Of a stretch of 64,000 nt of DNA, positions 51,595-61,397 are shown one piece after another; the stretch's first letter is position 1; each line of letters opens with the position of its first letter. Position numbers and translations under genes: made by a program. Under the pieces are notes generated by a model. It ran no database searches. It saw only the letters and a list, made by a program, of their open reading frames with translations, and had not been told where the DNA came from. The stretch comes from Bacteroidales bacterium (lineage in GTDB: Bacteria; Bacteroidota; Bacteroidia; Bacteroidales; P3). The stretch lies in NCBI GenBank assembly GCA_017480245.1, contig JAFVBA010000012.1:62001-126000 (forward strand). The letters run 5' to 3'.

Positions 51595-54500
51595 TTATTT
51601 TCTTTCGCTGTTTGAATTTTCAAAATTACTAAAATAATCCGAAATCTTCGTTTTGTAATAAGGAGAATACATCGCAGGAATTTTTCTGAACAATTCAGTG
51701 TCCCTACTTTTCAATTTCTTAAATTCTTCAAACGCTGCATTGCCATTTTTCTGCTTATCAACTCCCGTTTTGGACTCGCGCTTTTCTTCTTTGTCCTTTT
51801 TCATTTCGGCTTTTTCGCTTTCAAGCATACGGGTTAAGATTTGCTTTTGACGGTTAAGCGTTTGAGTGTTTATTCTCTTATTTACAATATCTTTTTCGGT
51901 ATCTTCCATTTGTTTAATTGCCTTGTTCATATCTCCGGCTGCCTTTCCTCCGTCTTTTTTCAACTCGTTAAGATACTCTTGCATCATCTTTCGAATCATT
52001 TCTTGCTGTGCGGCGGCTTTAGCCAACCTTTCGTTGAGTTCTTTTCCCTCTCCGATTTGCTGTTTATTCTGATTACCGCGTTTTTCCAACTCTTTGCTCA
52101 AACGTTCTATCTCATTGTTCAACGCTTCCTGCAATTGACGCATATTTTTAGGGTCTTTACCCTGCTTACTTTGCGAAGGATTGTTGCATTGATTCTTCGC
52201 ATTTTTGCTACTGCTCTTTTTGTTGCTGCGCATTTGCTGTTGCTGTTGGTTCATCTTGTCAAGACTTTCGGCAAGTAGTAACGCAAGATTGTTCATTGAG
52301 GACATGGAATACTGTTGTGAAGTTGCGGCTTGATTATTCTTATAATTATTATAGTAACTTTGGTTAAAATATAACAGAGAGGACAAAGTCTTTTCTATAT
52401 TTTCGGAAACCTTGAACGTTTCATCGTTAATAGTTTTTGAAACCTGCGGTTGGCGTTTGCTAATGGCGTAAAGACTGTCCGAAATGGTCTGCATACTTTC
52501 TTTAACCGTGTTTTGCGAATTGATAATCTTCTGATAAGTCGGGTCAGTTACGGAAGTTTTTTGCGTAGAATAAATAAGGTCTTCCTGTTTTTTGGAAAGA
52601 GTAACCAAATTCTTCAATATCTGGCGCACATCTTCAATATCCTCAGCCAATTGTTCCTCTTGGCTTTCTTCCATTGCCTGTTCCATTTGCTGAGCCATCT
52701 CCTGCATTTGCTCTGATGCTTGTTTTTGATTTTCGGATGCTTTTTTGTTTTTGTTATTCTTCAGATTATCCTGCGCTTGTTTCTGTTGGGAACTGATTTG
52801 TTGCTCTTTTTGTTTGTCTTGTTTGAAATTGAACGGGTCTTGCAACTGATTGTCTTTCTCTTTGGTCTCATCCATCTTTTTTTGCAAGTCCTTAAATTCC
52901 TTGTTCAACTCTTCCTGACGGCGTTGTAAGTTCTCTTCGGAATCTTTCCTGTTTTTGGTGTCTTCAGATAACTGTTTTTGTTTTTCAGACAACTCTTTAA
53001 GTTTGTCAATACTCTCATTAATATCTTTTTCTACGTCCAAACGTTTGTAAAGTTCCAAATTCTTGTCCAGTTGTTTGGATATATCCTCGTTTTTCTTGGA
53101 AATATTCTTCAGTTGTTCGTTAATTTGGTCTTTATTGAGGTTTTTGTCCATCAGTTGTTCCATTTGCTTTAGCAATTCTTCCAAATCCTTATTCTGAAGT
53201 TGCTTAAACAATTCTTCAATCAGCTTCTGCTTTTCCAAAAATTCCTCGTCAATATCTTTATATTTCTTTTCCAATAAAGAATTTTCCTCTATCTTCTTTT
53301 CTATTTCGTTTATCTTATCCTGAATCTCCTCTTGTTTTTGCTTCAATTGCTGTAAATCTTTCTCGTCTTGCCAAGAGAGTTCTTTCTTTTCGGTTAATTT
53401 CTTTGTCAAATCGTTTATTTCTTGTTGCAATTTGCGGATTTCGTCCAACGTTTTGTCTGCACCTTTCTTTATGTCCTCACTGTTTTTACTCAACTTCTCA
53501 TCTAACTGTTTTTCTGTCGGAATATCAACAGTAAATGTCTGCGATTTAGTGCTTTTTGCTCCATTTATAGCGTCATTATCCCACACTTCAAACCAATAAT
53601 CCGCTTTATCACCTTGTTTGATACCGTATTCGCTCAAATTTTCTGCATGATAAAACTCCTGGGTACTCTCATTGTCGGTAACAGGTAACTTTTTAGTATA
53701 GATTTTTGCTTGATTGCTGTTTTGAGGAGTGATTTTCAAATGAAATTCCAACCTGGAAAATCCGTAATCGTCCTTTATCTGACCACGGAAATAGATATTA
53801 TCAACTATAAGAGTGTCCTTCTGCTCTATAACGGCGATAAACGGTTTTTCGTCAGCCACGGTATTGATATTAAACGCTATGCTGTCCGAAGAAACTGTGA
53901 ATTCGTTCTGCGTTTTTATAACAACGGAAGTATTTTCCCTGTAAGTTGCAGGAACATTAACCAATCCTTTTTTATCGGGAGTAAATTCAGTTGAAATAAA
54001 GTGCCACTTCAGTAAATTGTTTTCTGAAATCATTTTACTCTTTTCTGAAAACAATCCCATAGAATGCGATGTTATTAAAACCTTACTGCAATCTTTGGTT
54101 CTCAAATGCCAAATAACTTTAGTACCCTGCGGAACGGACAAATCGGTTACATTGTTTATCGTCTCGTTTTTAATATGTGTGTAAGCAGGATAAACAATCT
54201 CCGCACTTAAATCAGTAAGTATCGGTTTTGGATTGACTGTTATTTGATAGATTTTGCTATATACGTCAGCCGCTTCAAATTGTACGGGAATGGTTTTCTG
54301 AATCTGTGAGATAATATAAGAAAAATGCGTTTTATCTTTCTTTTTCATCTCAAAGGTTTGTCCGTTTATCACGGCATTGACCCTTTCGGGAAGAATATCT
54401 CCTTTAACCGTTACTTCTATTTCATAATCGCTTTGTTGGACTGCCGTCAAAGGTGAAGTGATTTCAAAAGAAAACGGCGCAGGTTTCTCATAAAATGTAT

Positions 54501-55053
54501 TGTGGTTAATATAGCGTTTGCTTGGTTCGGAAAACAATTTCGGAAATGCGAATGCCAAAACAATGACTATTGCAACCACACCGATAAGATATTTTGAAAA
54601 TTTCTTTGTCTGCGTTGTATCAACAGCTTTTTGGAAAGGTATCGGACTTAATTGGGCAGTCTTTTGCTCAATTGCGGCAGAAAGTAATTCGTTTTCCTGA
54701 TTTTTGGCAATGTCTTGCAATTGCAAAAGATTTAAAAGTTTATCCTGTATAGTTGAAAAGTGATTTCCGATTATTGAGGCGGCTTGCTCATACGTTAAAG
54801 TCTTACCTATTTTAAATAATTTGAATAACGGTCTTATTATCCACACACAACCAACCGCCAAAGTCAGCAAAATGTATGCATAAAACACAATTGTGCGGAA
54901 TAAAACCGAAGTCCAACCGAAATATTCTATCAAATTAAGGGCTACAAAGAAGAGAATAAGTAATAAAAGTGCATAAACGATGCCTTTAACCACAAGATTC
55001 TTGTAGTATTTTCTTATAAAAGCATTCAGTTTTTCCGTTATTTTGTTCTGCAT
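51595..55053 (-). CDS. DUF4175 family coiled-coil membrane protein
   Basis: The 1152-residue protein has two N-terminal membrane segments (VYALLLLILFFVALNLIEYF; TIVFYAYILLTLAVGCVWII) and a third at about 155-170 (YLIGVVAIVIVLAFAF), then beta-rich repeats to about residue 510, and a very long coiled coil rich in Lys, Glu and Gln from about 520 to 1100. This is the DUF4175 layout, with unknown function, probably a periplasmic or membrane-associated scaffold. A repeat element is embedded in its coding sequence (53994-54055), encoding GLFSEKSKMISENNLLKWHF at about residues 333-353. It lies between atpB and the small ATPase-like gene. Confidence 0.88.
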   Translation of the reverse strand: MQNKITEKLNAFIRKYYKNLVVKGIVYALLLLILFFVALNLIEYFGWTSVLFRTIVFYAYILLTLAVGCVWIIRPLFKLFKIGKTLTYEQAASIIGNHFSTIQDKLLNLLQLQDIAKNQENELLSAAIEQKTAQLSPIPFQKAVDTTQTKKFSKYLIGVVAIVIVLAFAFPKLFSEPSKRYINHNTFYEKPAPFSFEITSPLTAVQQSDYEIEVTVKGDILPERVNAVINGQTFEMKKKDKTHFSYIISQIQKTIPVQFEAADVYSKIYQITVNPKPILTDLSAEIVYPAYTHIKNETINNVTDLSVPQGTKVIWHLRTKDCSKVLITSHSMGLFSEKSKMISENNLLKWHFISTEFTPDKKGLVNVPATYRENTSVVIKTQNEFTVSSDSIAFNINTVADEKPFIAVIEQKDTLIVDNIYFRGQIKDDYGFSRLEFHLKITPQNSNQAKIYTKKLPVTDNESTQEFYHAENLSEYGIKQGDKADYWFEVWDNDAINGAKSTKSQTFTVDIPTEKQLDEKLSKNSEDIKKGADKTLDEIRKLQQEINDLTKKLTEKKELSWQDEKDLQQLKQKQEEIQDKINEIEKKIEENSLLEKKYKDIDEEFLEKQKLIEELFKQLQNKDLEELLKQMEQLMDKNLNKDQINEQLKNISKKNEDISKQLDKNLELYKRLDVEKDINESIDKLKELSEKQKQLSEDTKNRKDSEENLQRRQEELNKEFKDLQKKMDETKEKDNQLQDPFNFKQDKQKEQQISSQQKQAQDNLKNNKNKKASENQKQASEQMQEMAQQMEQAMEESQEEQLAEDIEDVRQILKNLVTLSKKQEDLIYSTQKTSVTDPTYQKIINSQNTVKESMQTISDSLYAISKRQPQVSKTINDETFKVSENIEKTLSSLLYFNQSYYNNYKNNQAATSQQYSMSSMNNLALLLAESLDKMNQQQQQMRSNKKSSSKNAKNQCNNPSQSKQGKDPKNMRQLQEALNNEIERLSKELEKRGNQNKQQIGEGKELNERLAKAAAQQEMIRKMMQEYLNELKKDGGKAAGDMNKAIKQMEDTEKDIVNKRINTQTLNRQKQILTRMLESEKAEMKKDKEEKRESKTGVDKQKNGNAAFEEFKKLKSRDTELFRKIPAMYSPYYKTKISDYFSNFENSNSERK
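53994..54055. repeat. Palindromic repeat embedded in the DUF4175 gene (copy 6, partial)
   Basis: About 62 bp match the left arm and centre of the type element at 46573 with roughly nine mismatches. TTTTCTGAAA is repeated exactly 21 bp apart (54020, 54041). The right GGCACTTTATTTT arm is missing or diverged. Read from the minus strand it encodes 20-21 residues with a 7-residue pattern. Confidence 0.85.
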
Positions 55054-55055
55054 CC

Positions 55056-55097
55056 TAATCCCTAAACTATGAACATTAAACTTTAAACCTTAAACTA
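55056..55097. repeat. Degenerate TAAACTT heptamer tract between atpB and DUF4175 gene
   Basis: TAAACT or TAAACC occurs at 55063, 55077, 55084 and 55091, multiples of 7 bp apart. It resembles the CTCTAAACCATAAACATTAG half of the addB repeats. It fills the whole spacer and overlaps the atpB stop codon (TAG, 55095-55097). Confidence 0.65.
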
Positions 55098-56171
55098 ATG
55101 TTTCACTCTTGCCATTCCGATATATATTGCCGAAAGCAGTGTAAAGACGTAAGCCTGAATGAAAGCCACCAGCATTTCTATTAACATCATAAAAACGCTG
55201 AATATTAACGGTATTATACTTGTCGAATACCCTAAAACAATACTCTTACTTCCGAAGATAAATATAATACACACCAAAGACAACATAATAACGTGGCCTG
55301 CGGTTATGTTAGCGAAAAGTCGGACTGTTAAAGAAAACGGTTTGGTGAATATTTCTATAAACTCCAAGGCTGGCATCAACGGAATAGGAAGTTTCAACCA
55401 AGTAGGTACATCGGGATTGAAAGTGTGTTTCCAGAAAGTTTTGGTAGTGGATACTTGAGTTATAACAAAGGTAAATAAAGCCAAAGTAAGCGTCACTGCA
55501 ATGTTGCCCGTAATATTCGCTCCTCCAGGGAAGAATGGCAACAAACCCATAATGTTACATAAAAAGATAAAGGTGAATACGCTTAAAAGGTAGTTCATAT
55601 ACTTTAAATAAGCCCCCTCTCCTATTGACGGAACGGCAATGTCTTTTGTTATGAAATCAACAAGAAATTCGGTCAAAGTCTGTACGCCTTTAGGTGCTTT
55701 GCCTTCGCGCTTTTTGGATTGTTTTGCAGAAGAAAGGACGATACAAACTATTATTGCCGCAACGATAAATATTCCCAGCACATTTTTAGTAACAGAAAAA
55801 TCCAAAGGTTGCTTTCCTGTGTATTTGCCTTCGGAATCTACGCATATTATTTTGCCTGACAAATCCTTACCGTCTGCTTCCGTACCGATTTTAAAGCCTT
55901 TGTAAGCGCTGTGTCCGTGATTGAATTTTGAAGACATAAAACAAGTTAGTTTGCCTTCGTTAATCAGTATAACAGGCAACGGAATAGACACTTCGGTTTC
56001 TCTCCAAGTGAGAATATGCCACGAATGTTCGTCTCCCAAATGCTCCATTATTACATCACCTGCATTGAAAGATTCTTTCTTTTCAGTATTCTGCGTATCG
56101 TTTGAGGCATTTAAATCAGTGTAACCCAATGTCAATACAGTTGTTATCAATATCAAAAATATCTTTTTCAT
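55095..56171 (-). CDS. atpB: F0F1 ATP synthase subunit a
   Basis: The 358-residue subunit has an N-terminal cleavable segment and an extended periplasmic N-terminus (GDEHSWHILTWRETEVSIPL) typical of Bacteroidota AtpB, then the membrane part with the essential arginine in SLTVRLFANITAGHVIMLSL and the preceding FIEIFTKPF helix. It forms the proton half-channels next to the c-ring. The gene ends in TAG. Unlike the usual atpBEFHAG order, no c-subunit or other ATP synthase gene follows: the DUF4175 gene starts 41 bp on, so the gene is isolated here. It has a good promoter. Confidence 0.95.
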   Translation of the reverse strand: MKKIFLILITTVLTLGYTDLNASNDTQNTEKKESFNAGDVIMEHLGDEHSWHILTWRETEVSIPLPVILINEGKLTCFMSSKFNHGHSAYKGFKIGTEADGKDLSGKIICVDSEGKYTGKQPLDFSVTKNVLGIFIVAAIIVCIVLSSAKQSKKREGKAPKGVQTLTEFLVDFITKDIAVPSIGEGAYLKYMNYLLSVFTFIFLCNIMGLLPFFPGGANITGNIAVTLTLALFTFVITQVSTTKTFWKHTFNPDVPTWLKLPIPLMPALEFIEIFTKPFSLTVRLFANITAGHVIMLSLVCIIFIFGSKSIVLGYSTSIIPLIFSVFMMLIEMLVAFIQAYVFTLLSAIYIGMARVKH

Positions 56172-56202
56172 ATTTATTTCAACGCTGTCAAAATTGAAAA
56201 TA

Positions 56203-56233
56203 CAAAGTTATGAAAATTTCACCATACCGCAAT
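56203..56233 (-). promoter_or_regulatory. atpB: atpB operon promoter, TTG-N19-TAACTTTG
   Basis: TAACTTTG (56203-56210) on the minus strand has TTG 19 bp upstream (complement of 56230-56232). The -7 box is 31 bp before the atpB start. It probably drives the whole five-gene operon. Confidence 0.7.
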
Positions 56234-56366
56234 AATTTTTCTCCGCTTTTTATTCAACTATATTTCTCTAACCGCCATTTTACTTCTGTTTAATTGCAAC
56301 TATATTTGCGAACTAATGAAACAAAATCGTAAAATAAAATCTCAATTCAATGAAGTTTCTCATCAA

Positions 56367-56412
56367 TAAAATAAAGTCCCATCTTATTTCTATAAGACGA
56401 GACCTTATTAAA
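56367..56412. repeat. Palindromic repeat, AGTCCCATCTTA subtype (copy 7)
   Basis: AAAATAAAGTCCCATCTTA (56368-56386) pairs with TAAGACGAGACCTTATT with three mismatches in 17, separated by a short loop. It lies 33 bp past the gapA stop and shares the outer AAAATAAAGT with the other copies. Confidence 0.7.
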
Positions 56413-56444
56413 ATCAATTGCTGAAATGCAATTATTTTTCTTTA

Positions 56445-57531
<1,087 letters not shown>

Positions 57532-57537
57532 GAATAA

Positions 57538-58746
57538 TCAGAAGTTTTTTTCTATTGCATTCCACAAAGCATTATACAACAAATCGCCCTTCAATTGATA
57601 ACCTTTTACCGTCAAATGTACTTTATCACTTTGCATTAATGAATTTTGGAAAAGTTTATTGCTGCTGTTTTTACCGCCAAGTACAGAATACATATCCAAA
57701 TAAGCACAGCCTGTTTTTTGTGCGGTATTGCGGATAATCTCTACTGTTCTCTCCTGACGGGGATTAATTCTGCGTTTGTGATGCCAACACTCTACGGAGG
57801 AGATTAGCAGTATAGGTATATTCGTTTGTACATTCTTTATTCTATTTACAAGATTTGTCAGATTGTCTTCAAAAGTGTTTTCACCGCCGGGCTCATACGT
57901 ATCATTAGTTCCCAATGACACAATTATTAAATCAAAATCCATGGCCGAAAGTTCTGAGGTAAATCTCTCTGCATTAAGATATGACAAAGCCGATGCACCG
58001 TTAGTTCCCGTAACATTATAAACCACTCCTGCGTCTGCATTATCAAAATAAAAACCATAAAGATAAAACGTGCTGTTGTCTGTTTTGGTTACCGTGATTT
58101 TAATATCCGTCAAATAATCTGCAAATACGAATTCCGTATAACCTTTATCTTTGTTACGGATTTTTTGATATGCCGTTTCAATATCCGATATTACGATATT
58201 ATCTTCTTCTTTCAATTCGGAATGATAGATACGCATCCTGTTGAAATCATATTTTATGTAATTTTTATTATTCACGCTTAAATTGATTGTGCTGCTTTGT
58301 GAGGTAGTATAGGCAGTTGTTCCCCAAAGACCTAAATTTGCATTATCCGAGTGTGAAAGAATATTGACCGAATGCCAATCTGAAGAGAAGTTTATCTTAT
58401 AAGAATCGGGCGAACCCTTAACAAACGGCGTAATCATTCCTCTTGAGCCTTCCAAACCCGAAAGAAAACTTTGGAAATTCTTACGTGCTTGTCCTGTATA
58501 TAAATCTGCTTGCAAGTGAGAGTCTCCTATGTGCAGTATTTTGACTTGTCCTTTTCCCGTTTGTATCATTTTGGAAAATTTCTTGGACAATTGTTGAAAT
58601 TGTTTCTCACTTTGCGAAAATAAAACCAAAGTATCCGCCTTTGTATTCAAAAAAGAATACGAAGTGATGGGTACAGGTTGGCATTTTGTCTGAAAACAAA
58701 ATAAGAAAAGCAGTATATATAATATGTATATGCGTTTCAATTGCAC
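57538..58746 (-). CDS. SGNH/GDSL hydrolase with signal peptide
   Basis: The 402-residue secreted protein starts with a signal segment (QLKRIYILYILLFLFCFQTK) and has SGNH blocks in order: HIGDSHLQADLYTGQ (block I with a Ser-His style GDSH), a TYEPGGENTFE region after SLGTNDTYEPG (block III Asn) and DKVHLTVKGYQLKGD at the end (block V D-x-x-H). It probably removes acetyl groups from peptidoglycan or exopolysaccharide, as related AlgX/PatB-like proteins do; this is inference. It is co-transcribed with gldA (7 bp upstream). Confidence 0.85.
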   Translation of the reverse strand: MQLKRIYILYILLFLFCFQTKCQPVPITSYSFLNTKADTLVLFSQSEKQFQQLSKKFSKMIQTGKGQVKILHIGDSHLQADLYTGQARKNFQSFLSGLEGSRGMITPFVKGSPDSYKINFSSDWHSVNILSHSDNANLGLWGTTAYTTSQSSTINLSVNNKNYIKYDFNRMRIYHSELKEEDNIVISDIETAYQKIRNKDKGYTEFVFADYLTDIKITVTKTDNSTFYLYGFYFDNADAGVVYNVTGTNGASALSYLNAERFTSELSAMDFDLIIVSLGTNDTYEPGGENTFEDNLTNLVNRIKNVQTNIPILLISSVECWHHKRRINPRQERTVEIIRNTAQKTGCAYLDMYSVLGGKNSSNKLFQNSLMQSDKVHLTVKGYQLKGDLLYNALWNAIEKNF

Positions 58747-58753
58747 CGAAATA

Positions 58754-59464
58754 TTATTGCATCAAAGTTATTTGTCTGAAAGTTTTCTCTAATGAGCCTC
58801 CCGAAGCAAGATGTTCCACTGTGTCGTCAGCAACAAGGCGTCCGTTATTGATGATTACCGCTCTAGTGCAAACGGCTTCAACTTCCTGCATAATGTGAGT
58901 GGATAACAAGACGGTCTTCTCCTCTCCCATTTGTTTTATTATCTGACGGATTTCTACCAATTGGTTAGGGTCTAAGCCTGTTGTAGGTTCGTCCAGAATC
59001 AAAACCTTAGGATTGTGAATCATTGCCTGAGCAAGTCCTACTCTTTGGCGGTAACCTTTTGACAAAGCACCTATTTTCTTATTTACTTCCTTTGTTAAAC
59101 CTACCAACTCCACCATTCGTTCCACTCTTTGCTTTTTTTCTTTGCCCTTGATGTGATGCAATCCTGCTATAAACTCCAAAGATTCCCTTACATACAAGTC
59201 TAAATAAAGCGGATTCTGCTCAGGAAGATAACCGATTAAGGAACGGATTTGCATAGGCTGTTCAAAGATGTCAAAACCGCACACTTTAACCTCTCCCGAT
59301 GTAGGAGGAATAAAGCAAGTTATGATTTTCATCATCGTACTCTTGCCTGCACCGTTAGGACCTAACAATCCGACAATTTCACCCTGTGAAGCAGTCAAAG
59401 AAACATCGTTTAATGCCTTTTGACTGCCGTATATTTTAGTCAGATTTTTTATTTCAATTGTCAT
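58754..59464 (-). CDS. gldA: ABC transporter ATP-binding protein, GldA-like
   Basis: The 236-residue ATPase has Walker [17 protein letters not shown], the Q-loop IGYLPEQNPLYLDLYV, signature GALSKGYRQRVGLAQA, Walker B VLILDEPTTGLDPNQLVEIR and switch LSTHIMQEVEAVC. IGYLPEQNPLY and EVEAVCTRAVIINNG are the pattern of GldA, the ATPase of the GldFG export system linked to gliding in Bacteroidota. The permease genes gldF/gldG are not adjacent, so the assignment stays at family level. It is followed by the SGNH hydrolase gene. Confidence 0.85.
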   Translation of the reverse strand: MTIEIKNLTKIYGSQKALNDVSLTASQGEIVGLLGPNGAGKSTMMKIITCFIPPTSGEVKVCGFDIFEQPMQIRSLIGYLPEQNPLYLDLYVRESLEFIAGLHHIKGKEKKQRVERMVELVGLTKEVNKKIGALSKGYRQRVGLAQAMIHNPKVLILDEPTTGLDPNQLVEIRQIIKQMGEEKTVLLSTHIMQEVEAVCTRAVIINNGRLVADDTVEHLASGGSLEKTFRQITLMQ

Positions 59465-59514
59465 TTTTCTTATCTGTTTTAACCAAATTGAGTGCGAAAT
59501 TACGGAAAATTCCT

Positions 59515-59522
59515 TATTTTTG
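59515..59522 (+). promoter_or_regulatory. -7 box TATTTTTG upstream of the RluA-like operon
   Basis: TATTTTTG on the plus strand is 20 bp before the ATG at 59543 and matches TAnnTTTG; a TTG lies 24 bp further upstream, longer than the usual spacing. Confidence 0.45.
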
Positions 59523-59542
59523 CCGAAAATTTAGGAAATAAA

Positions 59543-60430
59543 ATGAAAATTGAGGTAAAACAGGATGCGAAATTACTGGATTTTGTATTGAATTACTTTC
59601 CCGAAGTATCGGTAACAAAAGCCAAGAAAATGATTCTTTACAATTGTTTCTCAATGCAAGGAGCGAGTTTAAAGAGTTTTGAATTTATTTTACACAAAGG
59701 CGACACTATTGAATATCAAAAGTACAGTGGCGGGCAGCATATAGCAAAAGAAAAAAGAGATATTGCAATTATATATGAAGACAGGGATATTATAATTGTC
59801 AATAAGCTATCCGGGCAAAGTGTTACGCAATATAAAGACAAGAAAGAGGATACTTTGCTAAGTATGACCAAAAGTTATTTGAAAAAGAAGTATCACCGCA
59901 ACGACTTGTTCGTAGTTTTTGCTCCGCAGACCGAAGAAAGCGGAATTGTTCTGTTTGCTAAAAACCGTCTGGTGCTGAATTGGTTGAATAACCAGGCGGA
60001 AAGTTTCAAATTCAACATATCTGCCGTTGTGGAAAACACATTAAAACATAAGAATGATAAGATTCGTTTCAATGTTGTCAATAATAACGGTATTTATTCC
60101 ATAGCAGACAAAGACGATAAGGCATCGCAGGAAGTTTTTTTGCAATACACTACCGTTGAAGACTTGAGTATGGGAGATGAAGACTATTTTCAAATCAATA
60201 TAACCCAAACGGGCGACAAACCGTACTTAAATCGTTTTCTTTTGTCGCAAATCGGCAATCCTGTATATGGAGATAATGCCTTTCATAAGCAAAAACAAGG
60301 AAATAAAATCTTAAGATATTGCGTTTATGGAATGGAGTTGTTGCGCCCGAGTACAAATAAAAAATTGAGAATTGAGACAACACTGCCGAGAAATTTCGAC
60401 TCAATAGCTTTACCGGCCAATAAAAAATAA
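59543..60430 (+). CDS. RluA-family pseudouridine synthase homologue lacking the catalytic Asp
   Basis: The start at 59543 (MKIEVKQDAKLLDFVLNYF) gives 295 residues with an S4-like N-terminus (VSVTKAKKMILYNCFSMQGA) and an RluA fold (IAIIYEDRDIIIVNKLSGQS, then KPYLNRFLLSQIGNPVYGDN). In motif II, where active enzymes read HRLDRDTSG, this protein reads FAPQTEESGIVLFAK: the catalytic aspartate aligns with glutamine, and the Arg and Asp after it are also changed. The fold and the GNPVYGD segment are kept. It is therefore probably an RNA-binding protein without synthase activity. It is the first gene of a four-gene plus-strand operon. Confidence 0.85.
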   Translation: MKIEVKQDAKLLDFVLNYFPEVSVTKAKKMILYNCFSMQGASLKSFEFILHKGDTIEYQKYSGGQHIAKEKRDIAIIYEDRDIIIVNKLSGQSVTQYKDKKEDTLLSMTKSYLKKKYHRNDLFVVFAPQTEESGIVLFAKNRLVLNWLNNQAESFKFNISAVVENTLKHKNDKIRFNVVNNNGIYSIADKDDKASQEVFLQYTTVEDLSMGDEDYFQINITQTGDKPYLNRFLLSQIGNPVYGDNAFHKQKQGNKILRYCVYGMELLRPSTNKKLRIETTLPRNFDSIALPANKK

Positions 60431-60458
60431 ACAGTAAATAAATAAAAATACAGATAAA

Positions 60459-61394
60459 ATGAACGATAACCTTAATAACTTAAAATCAAAAACCGAAGAA
60501 GCATTGCAGCAACTTTTCGTTTGTTTGCAGGAAAATCAAACGTGCAATGAAATTCTTAAATTAGAGGAAAAAATAGATTTGTTATTGCAAAATACTAACG
60601 AAATCCTGCGTCAAAACAAAGAGATAATATCTCTGACTAACGAGGTTTTGAATAACCAAAATAAAGTGCCGTTTTACGAAACTAATTTCAAAAAAGAATC
60701 TACTGATTTCAAAAAAGATTTTACTGAAACGCCACCTTATTTTGAGGAAAAGCAAACAAAAGAAAATGAATCTGTTACCAAAGAATCAGAAGAGGTAAAG
60801 AAAGAAGAAGAAACTAAGAAAGAAGAAAGCGTTTCTTTGGAACAGCAGATAGTTCAGACGCAAAAAGAAATAGAAGAGTTGCAAAGACAACGGGAAGAAG
60901 CCCAAAAGGCAGAACTAACTGTTGAAGAAGAACCGAAAGAAGAAGAGAAACCTCAAGAGCAGCAAAAGACATCTTCCGTTTTGGAGTTTCTGCACAAAAG
61001 AGTTATCAAAGACAAAACTACAGAAGACATAAAAGAACAGCAAAACGAAGAATCACCACAACCGTCTGCCATAAGAAACTTAACAGAACAGATAAAAGCG
61101 GAAGCAAAACAGTCTTCGGAGAAAAAACCGCGCTCAATAGCCGAGCAGTTTGAGGACAGAACGAACAAAGATTTGCTTTCGGCAATAGGAGTAAGCGAAA
61201 AGTTTATGTTTATCAATGATTTGTTTTCTGGAAGTATAAAAGACTACACAGAATTTATCAATGATTTGAACTCAAAGGCGGATTTGCAGACATCTTTATC
61301 ACAAATGGAAATGATGCAAAAACAAAAAAAATGGGCTAAAACATCATTAGCTTATACGACATTGGAAAATATAATAACAAAAAGATTTGAATAA
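60459..61394 (+). CDS. Coiled-coil protein of unknown function containing a repeat-encoded insert
   Basis: The 311-residue protein has a short alpha-helical start (NLNNLKSKTEEALQQLFVCL), a Lys/Glu/Gln-rich coiled coil at about 95-190, and a conserved C-terminal domain at about 215-310 (RTNKDLLSAIGVSEKFMFIN, FSGSIKDYTEFINDLN, AKTSLAYTTLENIITKRF). I recall the last domain in uncharacterised Bacteroidota proteins next to gmk. Residues at about 68-95 (KVPFYETNFKKESTDFKKDF) are encoded by a complete 86-bp repeat element. It lies 3 bp before gmk. Its function is unknown; the coiled coil suggests a structural or scaffold role. Confidence 0.85.
   Translation: MNDNLNNLKSKTEEALQQLFVCLQENQTCNEILKLEEKIDLLLQNTNEILRQNKEIISLTNEVLNNQNKVPFYETNFKKESTDFKKDFTETPPYFEEKQTKENESVTKESEEVKKEEETKKEESVSLEQQIVQTQKEIEELQRQREEAQKAELTVEEEPKEEEKPQEQQKTSSVLEFLHKRVIKDKTTEDIKEQQNEESPQPSAIRNLTEQIKAEAKQSSEKKPRSIAEQFEDRTNKDLLSAIGVSEKFMFINDLFSGSIKDYTEFINDLNSKADLQTSLSQMEMMQKQKKWAKTSLAYTTLENIITKRFE
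60658..60743. repeat. Complete palindromic repeat embedded in a coding sequence (copy 8)
   Basis: An 86-bp element starting AAAATAAAGTGCCG and ending CACCTTATTTT, the same length as the type element at 46573. Its inner modules ATTTCAAAAAAGA recur exactly 21 bp apart (60685, 60706). It is read through in frame by the coiled-coil protein and encodes the 7-residue pattern NFKKEST / DFKKDFT. Confidence 0.9.
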
Positions 61395-61397
61395 ACG

